A DNA stretch of 64,000 nt. Origin: Phyllobacteriaceae bacterium UBA1940 (GTDB lineage: Bacteria; Pseudomonadota; Alphaproteobacteria; Rhizobiales; Rhizobiaceae). The position numbers were made by a program, and so were the translations under genes. Under the pieces are notes generated by a model. It had not been told where the DNA came from, ran no database searches, and saw only the letters and a list, made by a program, of their open reading frames with translations. Shown here in pieces: positions 9,446-18,198 of this stretch. How positions within the stretch are numbered: position 1 is the stretch's first letter; each line of letters begins with the position of its first letter. The stretch is taken from NCBI GenBank assembly GCA_002336975.1, contig DDFA01000048.1, positions 1 through 64,000 on the forward strand, given 5' to 3'.

Positions 9446-10420
9446 CTAGCGATAGTCGCGCTCAGCGAACGGAATGCGCGCGACGGCCTCGCGCAGCATC
9501 GCGATCAGGTTCGCCTCGGCGCGGTTGAAGCGCGTGCCGGGATTGGTCACGACATGAATGTCTATCGCCGGCGGGCCTTCGTAGGGTGGAAGCCGCCATA
9601 GGAGCCCGGCTTCCTCGTCCTTGCGCGCGACATGCACCGGAAGTGGGCCGATGCCGAGGCCGGAGACGATCATGCGCCGCACCTCTTCGAGGCTCGACGA
9701 GACGCCGACGATCCGATCCTCCAGTTCCGCGTGAGCGCGCACGAGAGCGACCGGTCGCAGCGCGTCGGTCAGCCGATCGGTCTTGAACGAGACCGAGGTT
9801 TCGCCGCGTAGGTCGGACAGCGTCAGCTTCTCGCGCCCGAAGAGCCGGTGACGCGGCCCGCAGTAGAAGCCGAAATACTCCCGGAAGAGACGCAGATAGT
9901 CGAGATGCGGCTGTTTCTCATGGACAAGGCAGATGGCGAGACTGGCCTGGCGCTGGCGCACGGCCTGGATCGCGTTCTGGCTGGTGATCACGTCGATCGA
10001 GATCGTCGCGAGGCGGTGCCGCTGGTGAAACTGCGACAGCACTTCGTCAAGCACGGGCGAGACCACATGGCTCGCCATGGCGAGCGTAACATGGCCCGAA
10101 ACCTCCTCGTCCAAGTCGCGTATCAGGGTCCCCAGCCGCGAGATGCTGCCGAAGATCTCGATCGCCTCATTGTAGAGAAGAAGACCGGCGGGCGTCACCT
10201 CGAAGCGGCCAGACCCGCGCAGGATCAGACGTTTCGAAAGGTGCCCTTCCAGCCGTCGCAGCGCGTTCGACACCGTCGGCTGCTTGAGGCGCAGGGCATT
10301 GGCGGCCGCGGTGATTCCGCCCTGTTCGACGATCACCAGAAAGGTTCGGATCAGGTTCCAATCGAGGTTCCACACCATGCGCCCCGAAGGCGAAGGCGGG
10401 GTGGCGAGACGGTCTCTCAT
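9446..10420 (-). CDS. LysR-family regulator of the adjacent amine-catabolism operon
   Basis: 324-residue LysR-type regulator. Residues about 18-80 form the winged helix-turn-helix (AAANALRLKQPTVSNALRRL), followed by the periplasmic-binding-protein-like effector domain to the end. It is divergent from the transporter/aminotransferase operon across 132 nt, the usual layout for a LysR activator and its target. The inducer is therefore probably the operon's substrate (inference). An internal ATG at 10378 (MVWNLDWNL) is a possible alternative start; the upstream one has AGAGAA at a reasonable distance. Confidence 0.92.
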   Translation of the reverse strand: MRDRLATPPSPSGRMVWNLDWNLIRTFLVIVEQGGITAAANALRLKQPTVSNALRRLEGHLSKRLILRGSGRFEVTPAGLLLYNEAIEIFGSISRLGTLIRDLDEEVSGHVTLAMASHVVSPVLDEVLSQFHQRHRLATISIDVITSQNAIQAVRQRQASLAICLVHEKQPHLDYLRLFREYFGFYCGPRHRLFGREKLTLSDLRGETSVSFKTDRLTDALRPVALVRAHAELEDRIVGVSSSLEEVRRMIVSGLGIGPLPVHVARKDEEAGLLWRLPPYEGPPAIDIHVVTNPGTRFNRAEANLIAMLREAVARIPFAERDYR

Positions 10421-10552
10421 TCAGTCATTCTCTGAAACTATGTCAAACATTTTCATTATGTATTTTGAGAATGAGCGGCCAGTGAGTCAAATTGCTTTCA
10501 CTGAAGAGGACAGAGCCGACAGCAAGCGGCCAGCCAGGACGGAACGAAGACG
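10421..10552. promoter_or_regulatory. Divergent promoter/operator region between LysR gene and transporter operon
   Basis: 132 nt, clearly more AT-rich than its flanks. It contains an inverted repeat CATTCTC (10426-10432) / GAGAATG (10467-10473) spaced by 34 nt, and several T-N11-A candidates. This is a plausible LysR-binding region, but no single box stands out. Confidence 0.4.
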
Positions 10553-11419
10553 ATGGGAGAACCAGCGGGCTCGGCGCGCCCCTTCATATTGCTTTCTCCG
10601 GCGCTGGGCGCGATCACCTTCCTGCTGATCGTGCCGGTGTTCTTCGTTCTGGTCTATTCGTTCTGGCTGCGCTCCTCCGTCGGTGCGGAAATCCCAGGCT
10701 TCCACCTCGACAACTGGCGCGAAGTGATCGGTGATGCCTTCTACCGCCACATCCTGTTTTCGACGCTGCGCATCGGGGCGATCACCACCGTCCTGTGCGC
10801 GCTGCTCGGCTACGTGCCGGCCTATTTCATCGCCATGTCGAAGACGCGTCACAGAACGCTGCTTCTGCTTCTTCTGATCCTGCCATTCTGGATCAGCTAC
10901 ATCATCCGCACCATGTCGTGGATCAACATTCTCGGTGTCAGCGGCGCCGTGAACCAGGTTCTAATGGCGCTCGGCCTCGTCTCCGAACCGGTGCAGATGC
11001 TCTATAATGAAGCCACCGTGATACTCGGCCTCGTGCATTTCCTGCTGCCGTTCATGGTGCTGAACGTCTATGTCAGCCTCGACGCCATCGATCCCAATCT
11101 CGCCGACGCCTCGCGCTCGCTCGGGGCTACGGACTTCCAGACATTCCGCGAGGTGACGCTGCCGCTGTCGCTTCCCGGTCTGGCCGCCGGCGGCCTCCTG
11201 TGCTTCGTGCTCGCCGCCGGCACCTACATCACCCCGCTGGTGCTGGGCGGGCCGCGCGACGCGATGTTCGCCAACCTCGTCTTCGAGGCGATCATAACGC
11301 AGCTCAACTGGCCGCTCGGTTCGGCGCTGTCGATCGTCCTGCTGCTGGTGCTGGGCTCGATCGTCACCGTCTACAACCGCCTGGTCGGTCTCGGCCAGAT
11401 CGCCAAGTCGTTCGGGTGA
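10553..11419 (+). CDS. Polyamine-type ABC transporter permease (PotB-like)
   Basis: 288-residue inner-membrane permease of the spermidine/putrescine (PotB/PotH) class with six hydrophobic helices. The EAA loop conserved among importer permeases is visible around residues 175-205 (DASRSLGATDFQTFREVTLP). It starts the operon and is followed after 4 nt by the second permease. With the PotC-, PotD- and PotA-like genes it makes a complete importer. Polyamine specificity is only the family default; the operon context suggests a cationic amine. Confidence 0.92.
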   Translation: MGEPAGSARPFILLSPALGAITFLLIVPVFFVLVYSFWLRSSVGAEIPGFHLDNWREVIGDAFYRHILFSTLRIGAITTVLCALLGYVPAYFIAMSKTRHRTLLLLLLILPFWISYIIRTMSWINILGVSGAVNQVLMALGLVSEPVQMLYNEATVILGLVHFLLPFMVLNVYVSLDAIDPNLADASRSLGATDFQTFREVTLPLSLPGLAAGGLLCFVLAAGTYITPLVLGGPRDAMFANLVFEAIITQLNWPLGSALSIVLLLVLGSIVTVYNRLVGLGQIAKSFG

Positions 11420-11423
11420 CGCG

Positions 11424-12209
11424 ATGAGCGGCTGGTTCTTCATCAGACTCTACACGATCGGCGTCTACCTCTTCATGTTCCTCCCGGTCGGGGTGGTGGT
11501 GCTGCTGTCGTTCAACTCCAGCCAGTTCGGTTCCTTTCCGATGGAAGGGCTCAGCCTGCGCTGGTTCGTCGAATTGTGGAACAACGACGCGATCATCCGC
11601 GCCTTTCGCGTGTCGCTGCTGCTCGGCGCGCTCGCGGCCGTCATCTCGACAGCGCTCGGTGTGCTCGCCGCGCTGGCGCTGGTGCGCTATCGTTTTCGCG
11701 GCAAGAACGCGATCACCACGCTGCTGATTGCACCGATCCTGATACCGGAAGTGGTGCTGGCGGTTGCGCTTCTGCTCTTCCTGCGCTGGCTCAGCCTGCC
11801 GCGCAGCTTCGTGCTGCTGCTTCTGGGCCACGTCATCTTCACGCTGCCTTTCGTGCTTCTGGTCGTTCAGGCGCGGCTGGTGGCGATCAGGCGCGAATAT
11901 GAGGAGGCGGCATTGAGCCTCGGCGCCGGGCCGGTTCAGACTTTCTTCGCCGTGACGCTGCCACTGCTGATGCCGGCCGTCTTCGCCGGCATGATCTTCG
12001 CCTTCACCGTTTCTTTCGACGACATCACCGGAACGATGTTCTGGAAGCCGGGTGGCGTCGAAACCGTGCCCACGCAGATCTTCGCCATGCTGCGCAATTC
12101 GATCTCGCCGGAGATCAACGCGCTCGGAACGGTGATGATCGCGATGACCGTCGCGCTTCCCGTACTCGGCATGGCGGTGGCGCGGTGGATGGCGGCGCGC
12201 CGCGGATAA
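11424..12209 (+). CDS. Polyamine-type ABC transporter permease (PotC-like)
   Basis: 261-residue second permease with six membrane segments and an EAA loop (EEAALSLGAGPVQTFFAVTLP, about residues 157-177). It pairs with the upstream PotB-like subunit, separated by 4 nt. The C-terminal segment (about 235-255) is the last helix. The sequence appears complete. Confidence 0.92.
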   Translation: MSGWFFIRLYTIGVYLFMFLPVGVVVLLSFNSSQFGSFPMEGLSLRWFVELWNNDAIIRAFRVSLLLGALAAVISTALGVLAALALVRYRFRGKNAITTLLIAPILIPEVVLAVALLLFLRWLSLPRSFVLLLLGHVIFTLPFVLLVVQARLVAIRREYEEAALSLGAGPVQTFFAVTLPLLMPAVFAGMIFAFTVSFDDITGTMFWKPGGVETVPTQIFAMLRNSISPEINALGTVMIAMTVALPVLGMAVARWMAARRG

Positions 12210-12272
12210 CAAGAGGAGCATCGCCCGCGGCTCCAAGGGAAATAGCGGGCGCAGGCAATCGATGGGAGCAAG

Positions 12273-13421
12273 ATGATGGACAACACGAAACGTTACGAAA
12301 GACTGCTGGACCGGTATCGCCACGGCGATGTCAGCCGGCGCAACTTCCTGGGACTGATCGGCGCTTCGACCGCCACCTATGGCGTGATGGGCAGCCCGTT
12401 CACGAAATTCGCCCGCGCCGCCAATCCGGACCAGGTCCGTTTCGACGGGTGGGGCGGCGTTGTCTCCGAAGCCTTCCGCGAGCATGCCTTCAATCCCTAC
12501 ACCGAAAAGACCGGCATCTCCGTCGTCGATGGCACCTTCGGCGGCGCGGACGAATATCTCGCCCGCGTGCGCGCCAGCCAGGACGGCGAGTTCAACCTGG
12601 CCCACCTCTCGGGCGTTTTCGATTATGCGCGCTATCATTCGCTGGGGCTGACTTCCGAAATCAACGAGAACAACATCCCCAATCTCGCCAACGTCATCCC
12701 GGCGCTGCAGCGGGTGTTCCGCGACATCACCGACGGCAAGCTGTCGGCCGTTCCCTACAATTACGGCACCACCAGCATCGCCTACAACCGAAAGTTCATC
12801 TCCGACGATGAGGTCAAGGAGAAGGGCGCCAAGGTGATGGTCGACAAGGCGCACAAGGGAAAAATTGGTGGTTGGAGCGACTGGAAGACGCGCATCTGGT
12901 ACGGCGCGCTACAGACCGGCCAGGATCCGAACAACATCGAGGACGTCGAGGCCGTGTGGGCCGCGATCCGCACCAATCGCGACCTTGTCCTGAAATACTG
13001 GGCCTCTGGAGCCGAACTGATGAGCCTGCTCGCCGAGGAGGAAATCCACGTCACCGAGGGATGGTCGGGACGCATCAAGGCGCTGCAGAACCAAGGCCAC
13101 GATATCGGCTACTACGACCCGCCGAATGGTCTCGGCTGGCAGGAGTGCATCTTCGTCATCAAGGGCAGCCCGATGGAAGCCTGCGAGGAACTGGTGAACT
13201 TCATGCTCGAGCCGGAGGTGGCGATCGCCGTCGCTGAAGGCCAGAGCTACCCGCCGTCGCTCGATCCGCTGAAGGTTGAACTGACCGACAAGGTCAAGGG
13301 GCTTCCGGCGTTTGATCCGAGCGGAACGCTGTCGGGCCTCACCTTCTTCAACGCCGATTACTGGAACGGCCACGAGGCGGAATGGGCCAAGCAGTATTCT
13401 CGCGTCGAACGCGGCTACTGA
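12273..13421 (+). CDS. Extracellular solute-binding protein (PotD-like) with Tat signal
   Basis: 382-residue periplasmic binding protein of the PotD/PotF class. A twin-arginine motif lies at residues 21-26 (SRRNFL), unusual for the family in enterics but common in rhizobial paralogues, followed by a hydrophobic stretch ending near FARAA. The mature part shows the family motifs YNYGTTSIAYN and EGWSGRIKALQ. It delivers the ligand to the two permeases. The start is the first of two adjacent ATG codons; the residue numbers follow the upstream one. The 63-nt gap before it is the longest inside the transporter part. Confidence 0.9.
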   Translation: MMDNTKRYERLLDRYRHGDVSRRNFLGLIGASTATYGVMGSPFTKFARAANPDQVRFDGWGGVVSEAFREHAFNPYTEKTGISVVDGTFGGADEYLARVRASQDGEFNLAHLSGVFDYARYHSLGLTSEINENNIPNLANVIPALQRVFRDITDGKLSAVPYNYGTTSIAYNRKFISDDEVKEKGAKVMVDKAHKGKIGGWSDWKTRIWYGALQTGQDPNNIEDVEAVWAAIRTNRDLVLKYWASGAELMSLLAEEEIHVTEGWSGRIKALQNQGHDIGYYDPPNGLGWQECIFVIKGSPMEACEELVNFMLEPEVAIAVAEGQSYPPSLDPLKVELTDKVKGLPAFDPSGTLSGLTFFNADYWNGHEAEWAKQYSRVERGY

Positions 13422-13488
13422 ACGGAAAGGCGGACGCCGCGAGCCGCATTCGGGTCTCGTGGCGTCCCGACGGCGCAAGAGGTTGGAC

Positions 13489-14592
13489 GTGACCAGGCTA
13501 GGCAACGCAGTTTCTCTCAAGGGCATCGTCAAGCGGTTCGGCGGAGTGACCGCCGTCCATCGTTTCGACCTCGACGTCGAGGAGGGCGGCTTCATCACGC
13601 TGCTCGGGCCGTCCGGCTGTGGCAAGACGACAACCTTGCGCATGATCGCGGGGCTGCTCGATCCCAGCGAGGGTGAGATCGAGATCAAGGGACGCAGCGT
13701 TACGCGCGTGCCGATCTACAAGCGCAATCTCGGTATCGTCTTCCAGAACTACGCGCTGTTTCCGCACAAGACGATCTTCGACAACGTCGCCTTCGGGTTG
13801 AAATACCGGGACGTGCCACGCGGCGAGATCGCCGGGCGCGTGAAGGCGGCGCTTGACCTCGTCCAGCTTCCCGATGTCGGCGAACGCCATCCGCGCCAGC
13901 TCTCCGGCGGCCAGCAACAGCGCATCGCGCTCGCCCGCGCCATCGTGGTGGAGCCGGATGTGCTGCTTCTCGACGAGCCGCTGTCGGCGCTCGACGCCAA
14001 TCTGCGCGAGGACATGCGCGTCGAACTCAAGCGCATCCAGTCGCAGCTCGGCATCACCACCATTTTCGTTACGCACGATCAGGCCGAGGCCCTGGCGATG
14101 TCAGATCGCATCGTCGTGATGAGCGCTGGCCATATCGAGCAGATCGGCGCACCGGAAGATGTCTACACCGCTCCGTCCTCAGCCTTCGTCGCCAGGTTCC
14201 TCGGCAATTCAAACCTGCTTCCCTGCAAGGTGGTCGCTCGCAATGGCGCACGTGTCGATGTGGAGGTGCAAGGGTTCGGAATGCTGGGCATCCCGGCGGC
14301 GCGCGGTGGCGACATGCAGCCGGGCGCCGACGCGATGGTCGTTCTTCGCGCCGAACGGCTAGACCTTGCCGGAGACGAGAAGCAGATCGCCGAGGATGCG
14401 CTGGCGCTGCCGGGGAAGGTGACCGCAGTCGACTATCAGGGTCAGGCCGCACGTTATTTCGTCACCGTAAACGGCCTCAATCTTCAGGCCCTCAATCCGA
14501 TCGGCGAGCGTCCGCACAGGCGAGGCGAAAAGGTGAGCGCCGTCGTCCGCGGTCGTGACTGCGCGCTCGTCGCAGCGGAAGGGCGGCCATGA
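13489..14592 (+). CDS. ABC transporter ATP-binding protein (PotA-like)
   Basis: 367-residue ATPase energising the importer. It has Walker A (GPSGCGKTT), Q-loop ([10 protein letters not shown]), signature (LSGGQQQR), Walker B ([12 protein letters not shown]) and switch His (THDQ), then a C-terminal TOBE-type domain from about residue 240. I chose the GTG start at 13489 because AAGAGG lies 6 nt upstream and the family motif begins soon after; the open frame extends further upstream but overlaps the binding-protein gene out of frame. The stop overlaps the aminotransferase start (ATGA). Confidence 0.9.
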   Translation: MTRLGNAVSLKGIVKRFGGVTAVHRFDLDVEEGGFITLLGPSGCGKTTTLRMIAGLLDPSEGEIEIKGRSVTRVPIYKRNLGIVFQNYALFPHKTIFDNVAFGLKYRDVPRGEIAGRVKAALDLVQLPDVGERHPRQLSGGQQQRIALARAIVVEPDVLLLDEPLSALDANLREDMRVELKRIQSQLGITTIFVTHDQAEALAMSDRIVVMSAGHIEQIGAPEDVYTAPSSAFVARFLGNSNLLPCKVVARNGARVDVEVQGFGMLGIPAARGGDMQPGADAMVVLRAERLDLAGDEKQIAEDALALPGKVTAVDYQGQAARYFVTVNGLNLQALNPIGERPHRRGEKVSAVVRGRDCALVAAEGRP

Positions 14593-15950
14593 ACATTCGC
14601 GGCGCGCCTGCGCCCTCCAACCTGTTTTACCAATCGCGCCAGCGAAGGCCGCTCGTTGGCGAGGCGCGGGGCATCTACATCTGGGATGCGGACGGCCGCC
14701 GCTACATTGACGGGTCGAGCGGTGCGATGGTCGCCAATATCGGCCATGGCAACGAACGCGTGCTCGCCGCGATGCGGGCGCAGATGGACAAGGCCACCTT
14801 CGCCTATCGCCTGCATTTCGAGAACGAGCCAGCCGAGCGCCTGGCGCGGCTGACGGCGTCGAAGATGCCGAAGGGGCTCGACCGCGTGTTCTTCGTGTCC
14901 GGCGGCTCGGAAGCGGTCGAAAGCGCGATCAAGCTCGCGCGGCAATATACGCTCGCGGCGGGGAAGCCCGATCGCTGGAAGATCATCTCGCGCTACCCTT
15001 CCTATCACGGCTCGACTCTCGGAGCGCTGGCGTTGACCGGCATGGAACTGATGAGCGCGCCGTTCGAGCCGATGCTGCGGCAGATGCCCAAGGTGCCCGC
15101 GCCGACCGCCTATCTCGATCGCGACGAGCTTACCATGGAAGAGCGGGGCGTCCGCTATGCGGACATGCTGCGCGAGGAGATCGAGCGGCAAGGTCCCGAA
15201 AGCGTCCTCGGCTTCATCATGGAGCCGGTGGGCGGCGCCGCGACCGGAGCGCTTGTCGCGCCGGACAGTTACTACCTCCGCGTTGCCGAGATCTGCCGGC
15301 AATACGGTATCCTGCTCATCCTCGACGAGGTGATGACGGGGGCGGGCCGGACCGGCAAGTTCCTCGCCGCCGAACATTGGAACCTCCAGCCCGACATCGT
15401 CGTCCTTTCGAAGGGGTTCGCCGCCGGCTACGCGCCGCTCGGCGCTATGGTCGCGCATCGCGACATCGTCGAACCGGTTCTGGCGGCCGGTGGCTTCATC
15501 CACGGCTATACCTATGCCGGCAATCCGCTTGCCTGCGCGGCAGGCCTCGCCGTTCTCGAGGAAGTCGACCGGCTCGACCTCGCCGCCAATGCGGCCGAGG
15601 CGGGTGAGGCGCTGAAATGCGCACTGGCGGGCCTGAAGGCGCGCTATCCCTTCATCGGCGACGTGCGCGGGAAAGGGCTTCTGCTCGCATTCGAACTCGT
15701 CTCCGATGCCGGGACCATGGCGCCACTGCCCAAGGAGTTCGACGCTCACATCCATCTCGTCGAGGAGGCCTATTCGCGCGGCCTCATCATCTATTCGCGG
15801 CGCACGCGCGGCGGACTTGAAGGCGACCATTTCATGGTCTGCCCGCCGCTGATCGTCAGCAACGAGCAGATCGGCGAGATCATGGAGGTTCTCACCGACA
15901 GCCTCGACGCATTCGCAGGCCGGTTCGGCCTGCCGCGCGGAAACGGCTGA
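14589..15950 (+). CDS. Class III aminotransferase (PLP-dependent)
   Basis: 453-residue omega-aminotransferase of the class III fold. PLP contacts are visible: Asp246 in the DEVMTGAGRTG motif and the Schiff-base Lys275 in LSKGFAAGY, plus the phosphate-binding SGGSEAVES near residue 105. Family members act on polyamines, omega-amino acids, beta-amino acids or diaminobutyrate, usually with pyruvate or 2-oxoglutarate as acceptor. Coupling to the ABC transporter (ATGA overlap) and to a beta-keto acid cleavage enzyme 3 nt downstream suggests that it makes a beta-keto acid or aldehyde from the imported amine (inference). Confidence 0.9.
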   Translation: MNIRGAPAPSNLFYQSRQRRPLVGEARGIYIWDADGRRYIDGSSGAMVANIGHGNERVLAAMRAQMDKATFAYRLHFENEPAERLARLTASKMPKGLDRVFFVSGGSEAVESAIKLARQYTLAAGKPDRWKIISRYPSYHGSTLGALALTGMELMSAPFEPMLRQMPKVPAPTAYLDRDELTMEERGVRYADMLREEIERQGPESVLGFIMEPVGGAATGALVAPDSYYLRVAEICRQYGILLILDEVMTGAGRTGKFLAAEHWNLQPDIVVLSKGFAAGYAPLGAMVAHRDIVEPVLAAGGFIHGYTYAGNPLACAAGLAVLEEVDRLDLAANAAEAGEALKCALAGLKARYPFIGDVRGKGLLLAFELVSDAGTMAPLPKEFDAHIHLVEEAYSRGLIIYSRRTRGGLEGDHFMVCPPLIVSNEQIGEIMEVLTDSLDAFAGRFGLPRGNG

Positions 15951-15952
15951 GC

Positions 15953-16885
15953 ATGGCCGATCCCGTCATCATCACCTGCGCGCTCACCGGCTCGATCCAC
16001 ACGCCCACGATGAGCCCGCACCTGCCGGTCACCGCCGACGAGATGGTGAACCAGGCGCTCGGCGCGGCGCGGACAGGCGCCTCGGTGCTGCACCTTCACG
16101 CTCGCGATCCCGAAACCGGCAGACCCAGCGCGAACGTCGAGGATTTCATGGCGTTCCTGCCGCGCATCCGCCAGCAGACGGACGCGGTGATCAACGTCTC
16201 GACTGGAGGATCTTCGCAGATGAGCCTTGCCGAGCGCCTTGCTCCGGCGCTGGCCGCACGGCCGGAAATGTGCTCGCTCAACATGGGTTCGATGAATTTT
16301 GGCATCTTTCCGCTCGCCTCGAAACACGAAGCATGGAAGCATGATTGGGAGAAGGGCTTTCTCGAAGCCACTCGCGACGTTGTCTTCAAGAATACCTTCG
16401 CCGACATCGAGCATATTCTGAACGAACTGGGGGAGGGCTGTGGCACGCGGTTCGAATTCGAATGCTATGATGCCGGACACATCCAGACTGTCGCCTACTA
16501 TCTGAAGCAAGGCCTGGTCAGGCCGCCGGTATTCATCCAGTTCGTGCTCGGTATTCTAGGCGGCATCGATGCCAGCCCCGAAAGCCTGATCTTCATGAAG
16601 GCGACCGCGGACCGCCTGCTCGGCGACAGTTACCGTTTCTCCGTTCTTGCCGCCGGACGCCACCAGATGCGGCTCGGCACGATGGGCGCCGTACTTGGCG
16701 GCAATGTGCGCGTTGGGCTGGAGGACAGCCTGACCGACGGCGCGGGACGCGGCTTCGCGCCGGACAACGCATTTCAGGTCGCGCGCATCCACCGCATCCT
16801 CGACGAGATGGGTTTCGCCGTCGCGCGTCCCGATGAAGCGCGCATCATGCTCGATCTTAAAGGTGGTGACCGGGTCGCATTCTGA
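15953..16885 (+). CDS. BKACE family beta-keto acid cleavage enzyme
   Basis: 310-residue TIM-barrel enzyme of the DUF849/BKACE family (3-keto-5-aminohexanoate cleavage enzyme and relatives). Such enzymes condense a beta-keto acid with acetyl-CoA to give acetoacetate and a new acyl-CoA. The metal-binding HLHARDP motif (His47, His49) and the nearby GRPS segment are intact, as is the later GNVRVGLEDS motif. Known substrates of the family include 3-keto-5-aminohexanoate, 3-dehydrocarnitine and beta-ketoadipate; which applies is not readable. It lies 3 nt after the aminotransferase stop. Confidence 0.92.
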   Translation: MADPVIITCALTGSIHTPTMSPHLPVTADEMVNQALGAARTGASVLHLHARDPETGRPSANVEDFMAFLPRIRQQTDAVINVSTGGSSQMSLAERLAPALAARPEMCSLNMGSMNFGIFPLASKHEAWKHDWEKGFLEATRDVVFKNTFADIEHILNELGEGCGTRFEFECYDAGHIQTVAYYLKQGLVRPPVFIQFVLGILGGIDASPESLIFMKATADRLLGDSYRFSVLAAGRHQMRLGTMGAVLGGNVRVGLEDSLTDGAGRGFAPDNAFQVARIHRILDEMGFAVARPDEARIMLDLKGGDRVAF

Positions 16886-16917
16886 TTGTTCAAATCTCAT
16901 CCACCAGGTAGTTCAAG

Positions 16918-17949
16918 ATGAAGTTCGTATTTCACGAGGCTCAGCGCCGGCATGATCCGAAGCACTTTCTGTCCTCGGGGGCGCCGCAGCCCAATCCGGA
17001 AGCGCCCGAACGGGTCGAGCGTCTGCGCGCAGGCGCGCAGGCGGCCGGATTGGAACAGGTGCAACCGACAGACCATGGCCTCGGCCCGATTGCTGCCGTG
17101 CATTCGCCCGAATATCTGAGCTTTCTCCGGACGATCCACGAGCGCTGGCGACGCATTCCCGAGGCCTCCGCCGAGGTGGTGCCGAATATCCATCCCGACA
17201 GGCGCGACCTGTCCTATCCGGCATCCGCCGTCGGGCAAGCCGGCTATCACATGGCGGATACGGCCTGCCCGATCTCTGCCGAGACATGGCAATCGGCCTA
17301 CTGGAGCGCGCAGACTGCCGTTCAGGCCGCGCTGATGGTGGGCGAAGACGACGGCTCGGTCTATGCGCTCAGTCGTCCGCCGGGGCATCATGCCTTTGCC
17401 GACCTTGCAGGCGGTTTCTGCTTCCTCAACAATTCCGCGATCGCCGCGCAGGCGCTTCGCCGCTCTCACCAGCGGGTCGCCATCCTTGACGTTGACCTGC
17501 ACCACGGCAATGGAACGCAGGGCATTTTTTATGCGCGCGACGATGTGCTGACGGTATCGATCCATGCCGATCCTGTCCGGTTCTACCCGTTCTTCTGGGG
17601 CCACGCTGCAGAGCGCGGCGAGGGGCCGGGCCTCGGTTACAATCTCAATCTGCCGCTGCCGCGCGGCTCAGGCGACGATGCGTTTCTTGTCGCACTGGAT
17701 GCCGCCCTTGCCCGCATCGCCGCGTTTGCGCCGGGCGCCGTCGTCATCGCCCTCGGGCTCGACGCCTTCGAGGGCGACCCATTCGGCGGGCTGGCGGTTT
17801 CGACCGATGGTTTCCGCCGCATCGGCGAGCGCTGCGCCGCCATTGCGGCGCCGGTCGCAATCGTGCAGGAGGGCGGCTATGTCTGCGATGAGTTATGCGA
17901 CAATCTGACGGCTTTCCTGTCCGGATTTCGCGACAGGGCGGGATTGTAG
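16918..17949 (+). CDS. Acetylpolyamine amidohydrolase (class II HDAC-like)
   Basis: 343-residue zinc deacetylase of the histone deacetylase fold. Catalytic His157-His158 (RPPGHHA), zinc ligands Asp193 and His195 (DVDLHHGNG) and Asp282 (GLDAFEGDP), and the transition-state Tyr321 (EGGY) are all present. Their spacing is practically that of acetylpolyamine amidohydrolase of Mycoplana ramosa, also about 340 residues. It probably removes an N-acetyl group from an imported polyamine or amino-acid-like amine. It closes the operon, 32 nt after BKACE. Downstream is a scar of broken genes. Confidence 0.92.
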   Translation: MKFVFHEAQRRHDPKHFLSSGAPQPNPEAPERVERLRAGAQAAGLEQVQPTDHGLGPIAAVHSPEYLSFLRTIHERWRRIPEASAEVVPNIHPDRRDLSYPASAVGQAGYHMADTACPISAETWQSAYWSAQTAVQAALMVGEDDGSVYALSRPPGHHAFADLAGGFCFLNNSAIAAQALRRSHQRVAILDVDLHHGNGTQGIFYARDDVLTVSIHADPVRFYPFFWGHAAERGEGPGLGYNLNLPLPRGSGDDAFLVALDAALARIAAFAPGAVVIALGLDAFEGDPFGGLAVSTDGFRRIGERCAAIAAPVAIVQEGGYVCDELCDNLTAFLSGFRDRAGL

Positions 17950-17951
17950 CT

Positions 17952-18044
17952 GAACGTTCGATCACGGTTTCGACCGATATTCTGATCGACGGAACCGGCA
18001 TTGCCGGCGGGGGGCTTGCGGCGGCGCTTGCATCGCTCTCATAG
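17952..18044 (+). pseudogene. Possible N-terminal remnant of an FAD/NAD oxidoreductase
   Basis: Directly after the amidohydrolase, a short frame reads like the start of a flavoprotein: a beta strand, then GTGIAGGG (a GxGxxG dinucleotide-binding loop), then LAAALASLS and a stop at 18042-18044. It has no ATG and ends 35 nt before the palindromic repeats. It may be the surviving 5' piece of one more operon gene cut off by the rearrangement downstream. The evidence is one motif, so confidence is low. Confidence 0.3.
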
Positions 18045-18078
18045 GGGGCGGAACAACAACCGTCCAGAATCGTAGGCG

Positions 18079-18124
18079 ACTGCATCGGTCCGAAAATCGA
18101 TTCCGATTTTCGGACCGATGCAGT
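18079..18124. repeat. Perfect 21-bp inverted repeat (palindromic element)
   Basis: Two perfect 21-nt arms (18079-18099 and 18104-18124) separated by 4 nt (ATTC). The arm core is GCATCGGTCCGAAAATCG. Similar palindromes recur in many Mesorhizobium-type genomes (from memory). There is no T run, so it is more likely a dispersed repeat than a simple terminator. Confidence 0.8.
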
Positions 18125-18135
18125 AGATTCAAAGA

Positions 18136-18185
18136 GTTAGAGCGTCCTTTGCGCGTCCAATTGGACGCGCAAAGGACGCTCTAAC
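18136..18185. repeat. Perfect 50-bp palindrome (25-bp arms, no loop)
   Basis: Positions 18136-18160 and 18161-18185 are exact reverse complements, with core GAGCGTCCTTTGCGCGTCC. It is 11 nt from the preceding inverted repeat. Such GAGCGTCC palindromes are, to my memory, a dispersed repeat type of Mesorhizobium and relatives. It marks the left edge of the decayed island. Confidence 0.85.
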
Positions 18186-18198
18186 GCCGAACGAAATA

